DNA of 64,000 bases from Ditylenchus dipsaci. Its lineage: Eukaryota > Nematoda > Chromadorea > Rhabditida > Anguinidae. The notes beneath the pieces are model-generated. The model was not told the origin of the DNA, did no database searches, and saw only the letters and a list, made by a program, of their open reading frames with translations. Shown here in pieces: positions 10,981-23,016 of the stretch. The first letter of the stretch is position 1, and each line of letters starts with the position of its first letter. Location of the stretch: assembly GCA_004194705.1 (NCBI GenBank), contig SADC01001235.1, positions 49,439 through 113,438 on the forward strand, written 5' to 3'. The position numbers were made by a program, and so were the translations under genes.

Positions 10981-11721
10981 CCAGTTGCCATTTCTCGCTA
11001 ACTCGCCACTCTCGGTAACCCGCCACCCCCGAGTGAGCCCCCACTGAGAAAATCTCTCTCGATAACCCGCCACACCTCAAGTTTTGCTACTATTTAGCTG
11101 AAAAAATATCAAAATAAGGTCAAAAATTTGCAATTACAACATGCCGACTTTGAAACTGACAATAAGCCATTGGTGACAGAAGAATAATATGATCTTTTAC
11201 TTGTCTGGCCCGTATTTAAGTTATCGATGAATGAAATCGATGAAACAGCTGTAATAGACGACCACATGCACATCGACGACGAAGTGGTTGCGGGTTTTTT
11301 ATTTTTAGATCAACTATTTAAAGGGAATTGTGAAAGAAGTGACAACAGAAGACAGCCAGATGGTCGAAAGTGAGAGTATGACCATTAGAGAAGAAGACAT
11401 TGACTCAATTAAGCCGCCAATCACAAGCATGCATCCGAAAAGCCATAAAAGTTGTTTGTCGCAACACAAAAAAGAACTTTGTCCATCCGGTCATTCTCAT
11501 TCACAGTGAGGCCTTGGCAAAGCTTTCCACTAACTCAAAAGCTAATTGATTACTTTGTTGGATTCAAATCATAATATTGTTGTTATTTGTCTGAATAAAT
11601 TGAAAACTTTCGATAAGCCGCCAGTCATGATTTGATAGTCTTTTCTCGCTAACCCGCCACCCCGCTAACCGCCACCTAAAGCCGGTCCCTAGGAATGGCG
11701 GGTTAGCGAAAGTCGACTGTA
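10981..11721 (+). mobile_element. pogo/Tigger-like element remnant
   Basis: The right end is GGCGGGTTAGCGAAAGTCGACTG followed by TA, and the left end starts near CAGTTGCCATTTCTCGCTAAC. Both have inner copies of CTCGCTAACCCGCCAC. Between them (11225-11545) broken frames give EEDIDSIKPPIT and HSEALAKLSTNSKAN. These resemble the acidic C-terminal tail that follows the DDE domain in pogo/Tigger transposases. No DDE core is left and several frameshifts are present. It is a decayed, non-autonomous copy. The assignment rests on the tips plus this tail. Confidence 0.5.
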
Positions 11722-11867
11722 TAAGCAAAAACGGGATTTTTTATGTAATTGAGAGATCACTTTCATAGCCATTTTGAACATCCTCTTCTGTATCGATTTC
11801 CACCGTCGGGATGACTTCAATGCTTTTTTTCATTTCACAGTTAAAAAGGTGTAGGTAAAATGGCCTT

Positions 11868-11976
11868 GGTGGCGAATAATTAGAGAGTGGCGTATAATTT
11901 TTCGATCCACCCTCGGGGTGGCGTATAATTAGAGGGTGGCTGATGATTAGAGAGTGGCTTATAATTAGAGTGGGTA
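11868..11976. mobile_element. variant family B terminus
   Basis: Words such as GGGTGGCGTATAATTAGAG alternate and the segment ends GGGTATGGTA. It looks like a diverged family B right end. The left end is not found. Confidence 0.4.
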
Positions 11977-12057
11977 TGGTAATCGTTTTGCCAATGAAAC
12001 TTTTGCCAATGAGATCTTTTTGCCAATAAGATCACTTCGCCGACCATATGTTTTCGT

Positions 12058-12208
12058 CAATAGCTTCTTTTCTCAAGTATTGTTATTCCCTTGTCAGGCA
12101 AAGTAACACTCATTCTGTAGCTCATCTCACTGGCTATGAAATGAGTGTAATTTGCCTGACAAAGAAATAAGAATACTTGGGAAAAGAAGCTATTAGCGAA
12201 AAAACACT
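12058..12208. mobile_element. 150-base hairpin with TTCTGTAGCTCATCTCACTG core
   Basis: TAGCTTCTTTTCTCAAGTAT...TCAGGCAAA pairs with TTTGCCTGACAAAG...AAAGAAGCTA. The loop TTCTGTAGCTCATCTCACTG is also the core of the MITE interior at 54460-54560. Confidence 0.65.
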
Positions 12209-12443
12209 ATTAGCATCTACAGTTAAGCATGCCCCTTTAAAGACTATCGAATGATACCAAGATCTCCCCAAAATGTCCACAAAAGTGGGATAAATCTCGT
12301 TCCGAACAAAAGTTCCAAACAGCGTCACACACTGACACATGCATAATACTACATAGAGATACCTATTATAACTAATTTGCTTGTCGCATTTCTTTTCTTA
12401 TTTTCACTGCTTTAAGTTTTATGAAAGCCAGTGGATTTTTAAA

Positions 12444-12678
12444 GGACGGTACTTTTAATTAATTTTGGCCGCAAAATACTTTTTTCTGGCCTCTAATTGC
12501 ATTTTTCTGGCCGCAAAACACTTTTTTCTGGCCGCAAATTTAAAATGGCCGTGAAAATTTGCGGCCAGAAAAAAGCAATTAGAGGCCAGAAAAAAATATT
12601 TTGCGGCCAAAAAAAGTAATTAGTGGATTTCTAATTTGTGGCTAGAATAAAGTAATTAGCGGCCAAAAAGTACCGTCC
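12444..12678. mobile_element. Foldback-like element, word GGCCGCAAAATACTTT, 9-bp TSD
   Basis: The tips are GGACGGTACTTTT and AAAAAGTACCGTCC. The interior is four or five copies of GGCCGCAAAATACTTT or its variants in each orientation. ATTTTTAAA flanks it exactly at 12435-12443 and 12679-12687, a 9-bp target duplication. It has no coding capacity. Confidence 0.85.
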
Positions 12679-12829
12679 ATTTTTAAAAGTGCGATCGTGA
12701 TTAATTTTTTGCAAGATTTGTAAACTTTAAACCAAATTTCAAGCTATTTCAATAGAAGCTCAATGTCGATGTCATATCACGGCGTAAATAAACTGTGAGT
12801 ATACCCAGGGGTGGTAGTAACAATCAACG

Positions 12830-13692
12830 AATAAAATCCGCGGATTTATCCGCAGCTAAGAATAAATCCGCGAATATATCCACGGATTTTATCCGCGGAA
12901 AAATCTGCGAATAAATATGAGCATGGTTATTTCCACTAAAAGTAAAAAAACTTAAACTAATATTTTTTATGTTTTCTTTAAACCAGGAAAATGTTTTATT
13001 TAATTTATTCATGTGTTATTTTACAAAATCAGTCGAAAAATATTGCAAAAATCTTTTTTTGCACCATGTTTTCAAAGAATTTTGCACAACTGTTCTTTTA
13101 AATCTGTCTAAAGTTTTTATAATTTCTACAATAAGTCCAACACAGGGATGGAAAAGAATTTTTCTTAAAAAATTGTACACTTAGAAACCGCAGGAGCTCT
13201 TTTTCAAAGTTTTATGTTAAAATCTAGAATATAACTTTCCCCAGATAGATTTGTTTTCGTGATCCTGTTTTATGATTGCTAAGCATTTCCTCTGTGCTAA
13301 AACGATAAATAAACTATTTTTAATGATTTTTGAAGAAAAAATTTAGTGCAGCAAAAATACGACTAAAAGACGTCTTTTTAAACAAAACTTCTTTTTTAGC
13401 AGTATAGTACACATATTCAAACGTGTTCACGCGTTTTCTGATAGTAATCGATTTTAAATACATGAGAAAATATTTTTATCCGCGGATTTATCCCGCTCCC
13501 GACCAGGTAAAGGATAATATCCGCGGATACGGATAAATATCCGCGGATATTTGATTGTTACTACGGATTTTATCCGCGGATATTTATCCTTATCCGCAGA
13601 TAAATATCTGCGGATTCTTTGATTGTTACTACCGATTATCCGTATCCGCGGAGGATACGGATTTATCCGCGGATATTTTGATTGTTACTACC
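12830..13692. repeat. paired arrays of ATCCGCGGATA words
   Basis: ATCCGCGGATTTATCC-type words fill 12830-12910 and 13480-13690 in both orientations. GTAGTAACAATCAA / TTGATTGTTACTA occur at the outer boundaries, so this looks like another phrase-armed element of about 860 bases. The spacer 12920-13470 has no recognisable gene. Confidence 0.55.
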
Positions 13693-14219
13693 ACCCCATG
13701 TGAAGGGGCGCTTATGCACTTCGGGAAGGGGGGGGGAGGCGTGCTGGGAGGGGATTAGGCGCATTTTATATTGATTTAAGAAAGGTATTTAAACATCTCC
13801 TAAGTAACTTTTTTACTTTACACTTTCATTTACACTTTCATGAATGAACGGCTGTACCTCATTTCGTAACAGGTTCATTTGGTAACAGGTTCATTTGGTA
13901 ACAGGTTCATTTGGTAACAGGTTCATTTGGTAACAGGTTCATTTGGTAACAGGTTCAGTTAGTAACATTTTTTTCGTAACGCAAGATTTCGTAACAGATT
14001 CGTTTCGTAACAATTTTTTTCGTAACACAAGATTTCGTAACAAACATTTTCGTAACAGTGATTTCAAGGCTACTACCTAATTCAATTTGGTCTAATTTAC
14101 AACTTTTTCAAACAACAGGGGGACCAAGGCAGTTTTTTTAGGTTTTTTGAAATTTTTTATTTTGTGTCCAAACACCAAAACCATCGCAAACCGACCCAAA
14201 TACCCTCAAACTGCCTTAA

Positions 14220-14640
14220 TAGTCCCAAACCTAACCCAAACATGAAAAATAAAAATTTCTTTAAAATGAAAAATAAACCATTTTTTCCAACTTAAAATTG
14301 TGTGAGGAATTGGGTTTATTGAGTCCAAAATTGCGATTTTACACACTCCAACTTCAAGGTACCACCTGGTCAGGTGGATATCCACCTGGATGGCCTAAAA
14401 ATAAAAAAGGTAATTTAAATAAAAAAAATCCATTTTTCCAAACTAAAAAAATTGGGAGGAATTGGGCTTGTTAAGACCAAAACTGCGATTTCACCTACTC
14501 AACCCAAACCTGGGGCGGCTACCACCTGGACAGGTTGATATCCAGGTAACTCCAGAGTAGGGCTACATTCACCCAAATGACCTGAAAAATCAAATGCTTG
14601 CTTTTATATCTGAAATTATATTAAAATAAGGAATGCGCCC
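14220..14640 (+). repeat. satellite-like repeat, unit about 155-165 bases
   Basis: Two to three diverged units share GGAATTGGGTTTGTTAAG, ACCAAAATTGCGATTTCAC, GGTACCACCTGGTCAGGTGG and GATGGCCTAAAAATAAAA. More units lie at 17740-18180 and, more diverged, at 18700-18850, 19230-19570 and (reversed) 27930-28040. Confidence 0.65.
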
Positions 14641-14705
14641 AGGTGAATTCGAACCAGCAACCTAAATCAACCTTAGAATTACTAACACCCCATCATGCAG
14701 TGTGA

Positions 14706-14925
14706 CCAAACCAAGTGGTCGTCCACTTAAATCAAAATTTTTTTTTCACGTTTTCGGGTTCCAAAACAAATTTTCTGCACTAATTCGAGCATCCTGAAGA
14801 TGGTTTGACAGTGGTAAATCACGTTTTACCGAGAAATTTTGAGTTATTGCTAACGATTGATTTTGATAAATCAACAATTAGCAATAACTTAAAAATTTGA
14901 TCCAAGTGGACGACCACTTGGTTTG
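14706..14925. mobile_element. family A MITE, copy 2 (internally deleted)
   Basis: The left tip CCAAGTGGTCGTCCACTT and right tip GACGACCACTTGG are present. The right inner half, including the second GAAGATGG core, is lost. Confidence 0.7.
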
Positions 14926-15579
14926 GTTCGTCCCTCTGGATGTCCCTCGGGTGGAGTTCTGAGCGATTATAAGTGGTGATGTAGAGCTTGCTGGTTCGAA
15001 TCCACCTGGGCGCATACTTTTGATTTTATTATAATTTTGAGTGTTTGAGTGGTGTAGAGGTCCATATACTCACCACCAAGGTTGCTGGTTCGAACCCCTC
15101 TGGATGCAATCAGTCCCGGTACTGGTCACTAGGTGCTTAACGGGGTTCGGAGAGCGTGAGGTGCTTTTAGATGCTTTGGGATGATTTGGGGTGGTTTCAG
15201 CAATTTGGGACGTTTTGGGGTAAATTACGGATGGCTTAAGTAATTTGGGATGGTTCGGACACAATCTGAAAATTTTCGAAAAAAAACTAAAAAAACTGGC
15301 TCGGTCCCCCTGTTGTTTGAAAAAAGTTGTGAATTAGATTAAATCAAATTAGGTAAAGTCTTAGTATCACTGTTACGAAAATGTTTGTTACGAAACCTCG
15401 CATTACGAAAAAATTTGTTACAAAATCTCGCGTTACAAAACCATTTGTTACGAAATTAGCTCATTACGAAATGAACCTGTTACCAAAATGAACCTGTTAC
15501 CAAATGTACTTGTTACCAAATGAACCTGTTACGAAATGGCGCGTTACGAAATGAGGTACAGCCGAATGAACAATCGATT

Positions 15580-15895
15580 TTTGGAAAAAAATTTCAACCA
15601 AAATTTAAGTTTTTACTTTGGGGACCAAGACGAATCAAGATTTTGGTCAATTTTGATCAAATTTTTTTCCTTTAATTAATTTTTATGTAGGAAAGTGTCA
15701 TAAAATAGCTCATTTATCGTTTTTAGCTAATAAAATTACTCATGAGACGTTTCAACACTGTTCTCAGATATGTATATGAAATGCAAATGACATCAAAAAA
15801 GGCATAAAATGATTTGATTTGCTAAAAACCTGAAATATGCCACGAAAACCCTGAAATATGCCACGAAAAGCGAAATTGATATTAAATTGATATTT
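15580..15895. other. unassigned intergenic DNA
   Basis: AT-rich, with two tandem copies of CTGAAATATGCCACGAAAA at 15828-15870. That word returns reversed at 16380-16415. No gene. Confidence 0.4.
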
Positions 15896-15899
15896 TGCG

Positions 15900-16330
15900 T
15901 TGGTTTTTTTAAACTTTAATAGTATCGTGTAGCCCAGAATCTCAGTTTTCCAAGAAGCTATCGAACTTTACCGAATTATTTAAAAAAAATAGCTATTCGA
16001 AGGTTTTAAAGGACCATACTTGTTAATGCAAATGAGAATTTGACAAATTCAAATGCGCGGGACACTATTCTTTTATCTCTCACTGTACTCTTTTGAGTCA
16101 CTCGAAACAACTCCAAAGAGTAGAGTGCGAGACGAAAGAGAAGTGCCCCGCGCTCATTTGAATTTGTCAAATTCTCATTTGCATCAACAAGTATGGTCCT
16201 TTAATGAAGTAACAAAAACAAAAAAGTTACTTCAATCAAACCCCTAAATTCTATCACTTTTTAAATGATTCAGTGGAGTTTGATAGCTCATCAGGAAGCT
16301 GAGATTCAGAACTACACGATGAAAAAAAAT
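15900..16330. mobile_element. nested pair of MITEs
   Basis: The outer tips are TCGTGTAGCCCAGAATCTCAG (15925) and CTGAGATTCAGAACTACACGA (16298). They belong to the family also present at 34187-34390 and 56087-56270. Inside, 16011-16202 is a 192-base palindrome with tips AAAGGACCATACTTGTT and ACAAGTATGGTCCTTT and long arms ending in CGCGGG(A)CAC. No coding content. Confidence 0.7.
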
Positions 16331-16435
16331 GTCAAAAAATCAAAAAAAAAACTTTGTAAAATTTAAGGTTGAAGTTTTTTCGTGGCATATTTCAGTTTTT
16401 CGTGGCATTTTTCAGGTTTTTAGCAAACAAATCAG

Positions 16436-17466
16436 GGGTACATGACACTTCTGTCCGGACATTTCTGTCCCGACACTTCTGTCCCGACAGTTCTGTCCCG
16501 GACACTTCTGTCCCGACAGTTCTGTCCGGACAGTTCTGTCCCGACACTTCTCCCGACACTTCTGTCCCGGACATTTCTGTCCCGACACTTCTGTCCCATT
16601 TCCAAATTTACTTATAATTTGCATATTAACCAAAATTTCAGTTTTAAATCTGAAAAACCATCATCCAGGATTGTTTTTATTGTGTGTATGAGTAAAACAA
16701 TGTTACAATAATAAACTAGAAAAGCGCCAGTTGCATTCGCGCATCTCCACACACTAAATCCTGACTTTAAGGTTGCATAAAAGCTTTCCTTACATCACTT
16801 TCTAAGTAACACTACCTAGGTATCATACATAATTACCACTATCTGAGTGCAATCACCTTGGTACCTCGCCTGAATACCCCTTCTAGTTCTCCTCCATCTT
16901 GATAGCATCCACTTAGATACCCGCTCCAGAGTATACCTCATCTGGGTATACCCTCCTGAGGATCCCTTCTGAATATTCTTCCTGAGTACCATCAACTGGA
17001 GCGCTTTCTTAAATATCACCACGTAGTTACCTCATCCTGGACGCCACACCTCACCTAGGTACCCCTTCTGGGTACCGTATTTCCTCTAATAAGCGCCCCG
17101 CTCAATAAGCGCCCCCCCCCTATTTTTTGACTAAAATTTGGATTAAGGCCATTCTGATGACAATTTCAAAATTTTAGGGGTTTGAAAAATAAGCGCCCCG
17201 GGCGCTTATTAGAGGAAATACGGTATTCCTCTTGGATGCCACCACCTTAATACCTCCTTCTGGTGTCTCCTGCTTACCCTTCCTATGTGTCCCACTCTGG
17301 CTACTTTTCAATAGGTGTCCTTGGTTGTTATCACTTAGATTTCCCGCAGGTTTCAAACTTAAATTTAGGATAATATGCAAATTTTAAGTAAATTTGGAAA
17401 TGGGACAGAACTGTCGGGACAGAAGTGTCGGGACAGAAATGTCCGGGACAGAAGTGTCCGGATCCC
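16436..17466. mobile_element. Foldback-like element, word CCCGACACTTCTGT, 8-bp TSD
   Basis: The left arm (16440-16592) is tandem TGTCCCGACACTTC words and the right arm (17400-17462) is the reverse. CAAATCAG flanks it at 16428-16435 and 17467-17474. The interior 16800-17355 is a degenerate ACCNCCTGGGTACC array split by a family B MITE at 17075-17223. Confidence 0.85.
17075..17223. mobile_element. complete family B MITE
   Basis: 149 bases with tips CCGTATTTCCTCTAATAAGC and GCTTATTAGAGGAAATACGG, flanked by TA on both sides. It interrupts the degenerate ACCNCCTGGG array, which continues after it. Confidence 0.85.
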
Positions 17467-17739
17467 CAAATCAGTTATAGATAGCCATCAAAAAAACTAT
17501 TTTACGGAAAAAATCTCAATCCAAACTTTGTTGTCTCGAGTGGAATTCAAAACTTGATAGTTTTTTTTGGGATAAAACGGAAAGGCTCACCCTGAGACTG
17601 GCATTAATTTTTCTGATATCAATTGATTCTGGCAAAAATTAATTCTGGCAAAAATTCAAACTGACAATAATTTGTCTTGACCAGATTTTTTTCGAATAAA
17701 TTTGTTTGGTAGTTAAATGTTCATGCAAAATTTTTTTCG

Positions 17740-18180
17740 ATTTATATTAAACTGTAAATAATTGGAAATTAGGTTTGATAGGACCGAAATTACGATTTCA
17801 GCAACCTGAACCCGAAATATTTGGGTAGGTACTACTTGGATAGGATATCCTTCTCGTGGACCGGGAAATCAAATTTTAAAATCAAAAAATAAATCATTTT
17901 ATCATATGTAAAATCCTGTGGGAAATCGATTTTGTTAAGCCCAAAAGTGCGATTTCACTTAACCGAGCCCCGAAATCCAGGGTAGGTACCACCTGGTCAG
18001 GTGATATCCACATGGATGGCCTAAAAATAAAATTTTTTAAAAATTAAAATATAAACACTTTTCTTTATTCAAAATTGTGTGGGTAATTGGGTTTGTTAAG
18101 ACCAAAAGTGTGATTTTATCGACCCAGACCCAAACCCGAAATGGGTACCTTCTGGTCAGATGGATATCTATTTACATGAG
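17740..18180 (+). repeat. satellite-like units (about 160 bases)
   Basis: Nearly three copies of the unit described at 14220, recognisable by GGGTTTGTTAAGACCAAA and GGTACCACCTGGTCAGGTG. Confidence 0.65.
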
Positions 18181-18301
18181 TTAACCGAATTGATCCACAC
18201 CGAATTGGTCCAAACACGAACTGGCCCACACATGAATTGATCCACATTTTTCAAATTTGTGCATTTTTAACAATTTTGCAGGAATTTAATTTTTTTGAAC
18301 A

Positions 18302-18616
18302 ACCAAACCAAGTGGTCGTCCACTTGGATCAAAATTTTTTTCACGTTTTTCATGTTCCAAAACCTATTTTCTGAACTAATTCGGGCATGCTGAAGATGGT
18401 TTGATAGTAGTAAAATGCCGTGTTCTCGGGTATTTTTTTTTTGGGCATTATTTTCACCAAAATAAATTTTTGCCAAAACTAAAAACATACCCGACAAAAC
18501 GGAATTTTACTGCTATCAAACCATCTTCAGCATGCCTGAATTAGTTCCGAAAATAGGTTTTGGAACATGAAAAACGTGAAAAAAATTTTTGATCCAGGTG
18601 GACGACCACTTGGTTT
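18302..18616. mobile_element. family A MITE, copy 3
   Basis: A full-length hairpin. Both tips carry AAGTGGTCGTCCACTT or GGTGGACGACCACTTGG, and both GAAGATGGTTTGATAG cores are present. Confidence 0.8.
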
Positions 18617-19229
18617 AGCTGGTACGTGGATCATGCAGTAGAACTGAGGTTGGGTCATAGAAAAACATTCAAAATGATGGTAGTTCTTCACAAGACAAAA
18701 ATATTACTACCTTTGGGGTATTATTACTACCTTGGGGGTCTGAGTGGGTGAAACCGGGGTTTTGGTCCTAACAAACCCAATTAGTAACACGATTTAACGT
18801 ATGATAGAACGATTTGTTTTAGAATCTGACTCAACTTTTTTCAGGTCATCCAGGTCCAAAAGAAGCCAAATTTAACACAAAACCATTTTTCACTAGAATC
18901 TTTAATTTCGAAACATTTTCCGACAATATAAAGCTGGGAACCCAATGGAGCCGCACCTCCGCACTCCGCACTCCCGCGCAAATCTTCACTCCGCGGTGCG
19001 GCGCCAGCGTGTACACAATCAGGCGACACATTTTGGAGCCGCACTCCGCGCTCTTTCATTCTGAGTGAGGCGATTTTTTTATTCTTAGTGTGGCGCATCA
19101 TCGTTGTTTCATTTTCTTATGCTCTTTTCGGCGCTCAAGTTTTTTTGAGGCGCTCAAATTAATTTTTACAACTTTCGCTTGTGGATCCTAACTGAAACTT
19201 TTAAAGACTAAAGCTTACGATCTACAAAT

Positions 19230-19570
19230 TTTCGGAAAATTGGAAATTTTCAAAGTAACACAGAAAACCACCCTATCTCACCTGAAATCATGTGCTGAAC
19301 ACCGTTTGTTAATACCAAAATAGTGATTTCACTAGCCACAACACCTATAATGGGATAGATACTTATTCTGAGGAGCATCTGCCTACAAATCCCGAAAATA
19401 TCAGTTTTATATGGATTGTAAACCATGATTTCTCACCCAAAATTTTACGCTGAACATGGTTTGACAATATCAAAACTGTAATTTTGGTGACTCAAACTAT
19501 GAAACCTAGGATATGTACCCATGGTTCAGGTGGATATCCAGCTGGATGGCCTAAAAATGAAATTTAGTCA
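19230..19570 (+). repeat. diverged satellite units
   Basis: Two diverged copies of the ~160-base unit, with TTTGTTAATACCAAAATAGT and GGTGGATATCCAGCTGGATG. Confidence 0.5.
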
Positions 19571-19584
19571 ACCTTTTTTTTACG

Positions 19585-19862
19585 TTTTTCATGGTTCAAA
19601 ACTGTTTTCTGGACTAATTAGGACATGCTGAAGATGGTTTGATAGTGATAAAATGTCGTTTTGTAAGGTATTTTTTAAATTATAGGCAATAATTAATTCG
19701 CTAAAATCAATTATTGCCTGAAACTCAAAAAATACTCGAGAAAACGGTATTTTACCTCTATCAAACCATCTTCAGCGTGCCCGAATCAGTCCAGAAAACA
19801 GGTTTTGGAACCCAAAAACGTGAAAAAAAAATTTTGATCCAAGTGGTCGACTACTTGGTTTT
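19585..19862. mobile_element. family A MITE, copy 4
   Basis: Both GAAGATGG cores and the right tip CCAAGTGGTCGACTACTTGG are present. The left tip is truncated. Confidence 0.7.
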
Positions 19863-20047
19863 AATGGTCCAGACTCTAGAGAAAGGGCCAGATGGTTACC
19901 CTGCTGACCATGAGTTTCACTGGTCTTTTACAGAATAGTTTATAATTGTTATTCAAAAAAATAATGTCTGTTACCACCAAGATTTGAGCCTGCGACCTCA
20001 AAAATCGATCCAGCAGCCTCTAGATCACCCCTGAGAATCCATGCACT

Positions 20048-20367
20048 AAACCAAGTGGTCGACCACTTGGATCAAAAATTTTTTTTCACGTTTTCGGGTT
20101 ACAAAACAATTTTTCGGCACTAATTCGAGCATGCTGAAGATGGTTTGACAATGGTAGAATCACTTTATCAAGAAATTTTTGATTTATCGCTAACGATTGA
20201 TTTTGATAAATCAAGAATTAGCAATAACTCAAAAATTTCTCGATAAAACGTGATTTTACCACTGTCAAACCATCTTCAGCATGCTCGAATTAGTGCCGAA
20301 AAATTGTTTTGTAACCCGAAAACGTGAAAAAAAAATTTTTGATCCAAGTGGTCGACCACTTGGTTTG
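20048..20367. mobile_element. family A MITE, copy 5 (best preserved)
   Basis: Each tip carries the perfect 20-base palindrome CCAAGTGGTCGACCACTTGG. The inner arms TTGATTTATCGCTAACGATT and the GAAGATGGTTTGACA cores pair over about 150 bases. Confidence 0.85.
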
Positions 20368-20598
20368 CTACCACCTGGTCTAAATTGGGAAGGGGTTGCC
20401 GTCACCGAGGTTACTGGTTCGAGCCTCACTAAAGTGTTAACTTTATTTTTTTTTAATTCCATTTTTAGGCCATCCAGGTGGACACCCACCTGACAAGGTG
20501 GTGCCTACCCAGGAATCGGGGTTAGGGTGGGGGATATCTAATTGGACCACCCGAAAATTCAGGAGGCGATTAGACTTATTAACAATTTTTTATTCATA

Positions 20599-21752
20599 CC
20601 GTATTTCCTCTAATAGAAGCCCCCTCCATTATAAGCCCCCCCTCTAATATAAGCCCCCTCTGGAGGTCATCAAATATAAAAGCCCCCTCTAATATAACCC
20701 CCCCTCTAGTGGTATCCTGAAAATATAAGCCCCCTTTTATATAAACCCCTTAATCAAATATTTTAGATAAACAGGTGCTGCTAAACGTGGTAAAAGATAC
20801 AAAGAGTGCCTTTATGTATTTGCCTATCACATCTTTCGAAGTGGATCGCTGGAATACTTGTGAATGAGTGAATTTCAAAGCAAAACTACATCGAGTGCTA
20901 TTTTAGCGGGCATTTTGTTGTTAAAAAATTGCTTACGCAGTAATCATCGGCAGAAAATCAGCAACAAACGATACAAAGTGACGTCGGTTTACGTTTGAGG
21001 AACAAGAAAATAAGTCGGCAGCATAGGTCAGATAAAAAGAAGGCATAACGATATTTCGCAAAATTATCTTAATTTCGCAGCAAATTTTTGTCTCGCTTTT
21101 TTATTTTGATTTTCTAACCTTTTTTTGAAAATTACAGGGTGAGTCGAGAAATTCGAACACTTTTAATAAGCCATAACCTTTGTCTAGGACAAATTCCGAA
21201 ATTCTGTAAACGCAGAACGACTCAATTTTATAGGAATTTCTTTGATATATAATGTGAAAAACACAATTTTCGCTTGATCCCCCATGTGGTTTGGCCTTGG
21301 CCATCCAGAGGCTATTCTCAGACATTCGGCAAAGTTATTACTCTAAATGAGAATTTAGCTACATAATGGTGTCAATACTTTCAGAAAAAGTATATGTAAA
21401 CTAATAGAAAAGGTAAAACAAAATTCGCTGAAAAATTAAGATATGCTGCGAAATTCCAATACGCCCAAATAAATTTAGGTAGAACGCCTCCGAGAGAAAC
21501 AGTGGGTAAACTATGAATATAGAATAAGTGCTTTTGATGTTTAAACGCTGTTTCAACAATGTTATGGAAAATTAGAAGCGATCAGAGGGTGGCGTAAAAA
21601 AATTATGACTAAAAATTTTTCCGCGCCTTCGGCGCGGCGAGTTCAAAAAATAAAGGCCCCTCCTCTAATACAAGCCCCCCCCCTCTAATATAAGCCCCCC
21701 TGGAGCCATCCATAAAATAGAAGCCCCGGGGCTTCTAATAGAGGAAATACGG
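20599..21752. mobile_element. long family B MITE (1.15 kb)
   Basis: TA-flanked tips CCGTATTTCCTCTAATAGAA and its inverse, with several AAGCCCCCTCTAATATA words inside each end. The interior (20760-21600) shows no convincing transposase. The piece GACAAATTCCGAAATTCTG (21190) recurs at 22310. Confidence 0.8.
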
Positions 21753-22355
21753 TACTTATTTTAGCCGATTACGTATTTGTAGCCTGATTACTGAGGTCGT
21801 GGCACAGAAAAAATGACTTAAATCGACTTTTCATGTAAACATTATTTCATGAAAATTTTCCACTTTCCACGGAAAATTTACCTCGATTCATGTCTTGGGT
21901 TTTCTCGGGGTGGTTTCAGCAGTTGGGATGGTATAAGGTAATTCACGGATGGCCTAAAAATCTGGGATAGTTTAGGATGGTTGAGACACAATCTAAAAAA
22001 TTCGAAAAAAAACTTAAAAATCTGTTTGAAAAAAGTTTCATTTTGGGGAATGTCTATGCGCCTAATTGGGACCTGAGGTTCGATGAAGACCACTGATAGT
22101 GTAACTACTGAGGTGTAACGCCTATGAGTATCACTGAGAAAAAATTCACCAGAACAAAACCATACAAAGCTTTTGTGCCTTTAGCAAAAAATTTTTTTTA
22201 GTAAATGTGCCTTTAGCAAAAAACCCGCCCTGAAGCACAATTGTCAGCTCTAGAACTGGATGTATCAAGAAATTTATACATTTTGAGGGCCATAAGTTTT
22301 TTCTAGGATGAATTCCGAAATTCGGTAAACTTCAATCAACTCAGAAAAAGAAATA

Positions 22356-22616
22356 CCGTATATTCTCTATTAGGCCCCTCTCTAATAGAAGGGCCCTATC
22401 TAATAGAAGGCCTCCCTTGAGGACCTATATATCAGCCTAGAAAAAGAAATTCGCAAATCTGTTTTCGCGTTTTCTTAGTTAGCATGAGCTTACCTGATTC
22501 CACTTTTAAAATTTTGGTTGAGCACGCAAAAATCTCAAAATCGACCCAAATTTTTTTCCGACTTTTTTAGGGTTGAAAAATAGAAAGCCCGGGCCTTCTA
22601 ATAAGAGAATATACGG
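22356..22616. mobile_element. family B MITE variant
   Basis: TA-flanked tips CCGTATATTCTCTATTAGGC and CTTCTAATAAGAGAATATACGG. Confidence 0.75.
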
Positions 22617-23016
22617 TACATTTTTGGCATATTTCACGTGGAAAAAAATATCCGACTAAATTCTGAAAAAAAGGCATTAAAAAATTGTGCGCGGTGCGGA
22701 TTTGCACCCGCACTCGAACTCCTCACTTTCTCACTCCCGCGGCGAGGAGGCAAATTTTCATTGGGTACAGTCGAGTGCCGCACTGCCGTGGTGCCGCTCT
22801 AAGTGCGGGAGTGCGGAGGTGCGGATCCAGTGTATACCCAATGAGCTCTGCACCCTCAGATCTGCACCCTCACCCCCTCATTGGGTTCCTAGCTTAAGTT
22901 TTATTCGAAAAAAATCTGGTCAAGACAAATTATTGTCAGTTTGAATTTTTGCCAGAATTAATTTTGCCAGAATCAATTGATATCAAAAAAATTAATGCCA
23001 GTCTCAGGGTGAGCCA

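Larger units (their letters stand above)
13850..15563. mobile_element. Foldback-like element, word GGTAACAGGTTCATTT, 8-bp TSD
   Basis: The tips are GGCTGTACCTCATTTCGTAA and its inverse. The left arm (13865-14060) has tandem GGTAACAGGTTCATTT and TTTCGTAAC words, and the right arm (15365-15555) has them reversed. The inner arms share CAACAGGGGGACC (14113 / 15307). GAATGAAC occurs at 13842-13849 and 15564-15571. The interior holds satellite units and a family A MITE. Confidence 0.85.
17584..23015. mobile_element. 5.4-kb composite inverted-repeat element, 8-bp TSD
   Basis: The terminal 115 bases (17584-17697 and 22905-23015) are near-identical inverted copies: GGCTCACCCTGAGACTGGCA, TGATATCAATTGATTCTGGC and TTGTCTTGACCAGATTTTTT. 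AACGGAAA flanks both ends (17576-17583, 23016-23023). The arms continue as GGTGCGGAGTGCGGGAG words at 18935-19080 and 22690-22890. Satellite units and a family A MITE are inserted in the left arm. The interior also holds family A copies at 19585 and 20048 and family B copies at 20599 and 22356. I see no transposase, so it is non-autonomous. Confidence 0.8.

Noticed and set aside
16369..16711. Three overlapping ORFs rich in S-V-P-T-L-L repeats
   Set aside because: They are translations of the CCCGACACTTCTGT word array. All frames are open because of the repeat.
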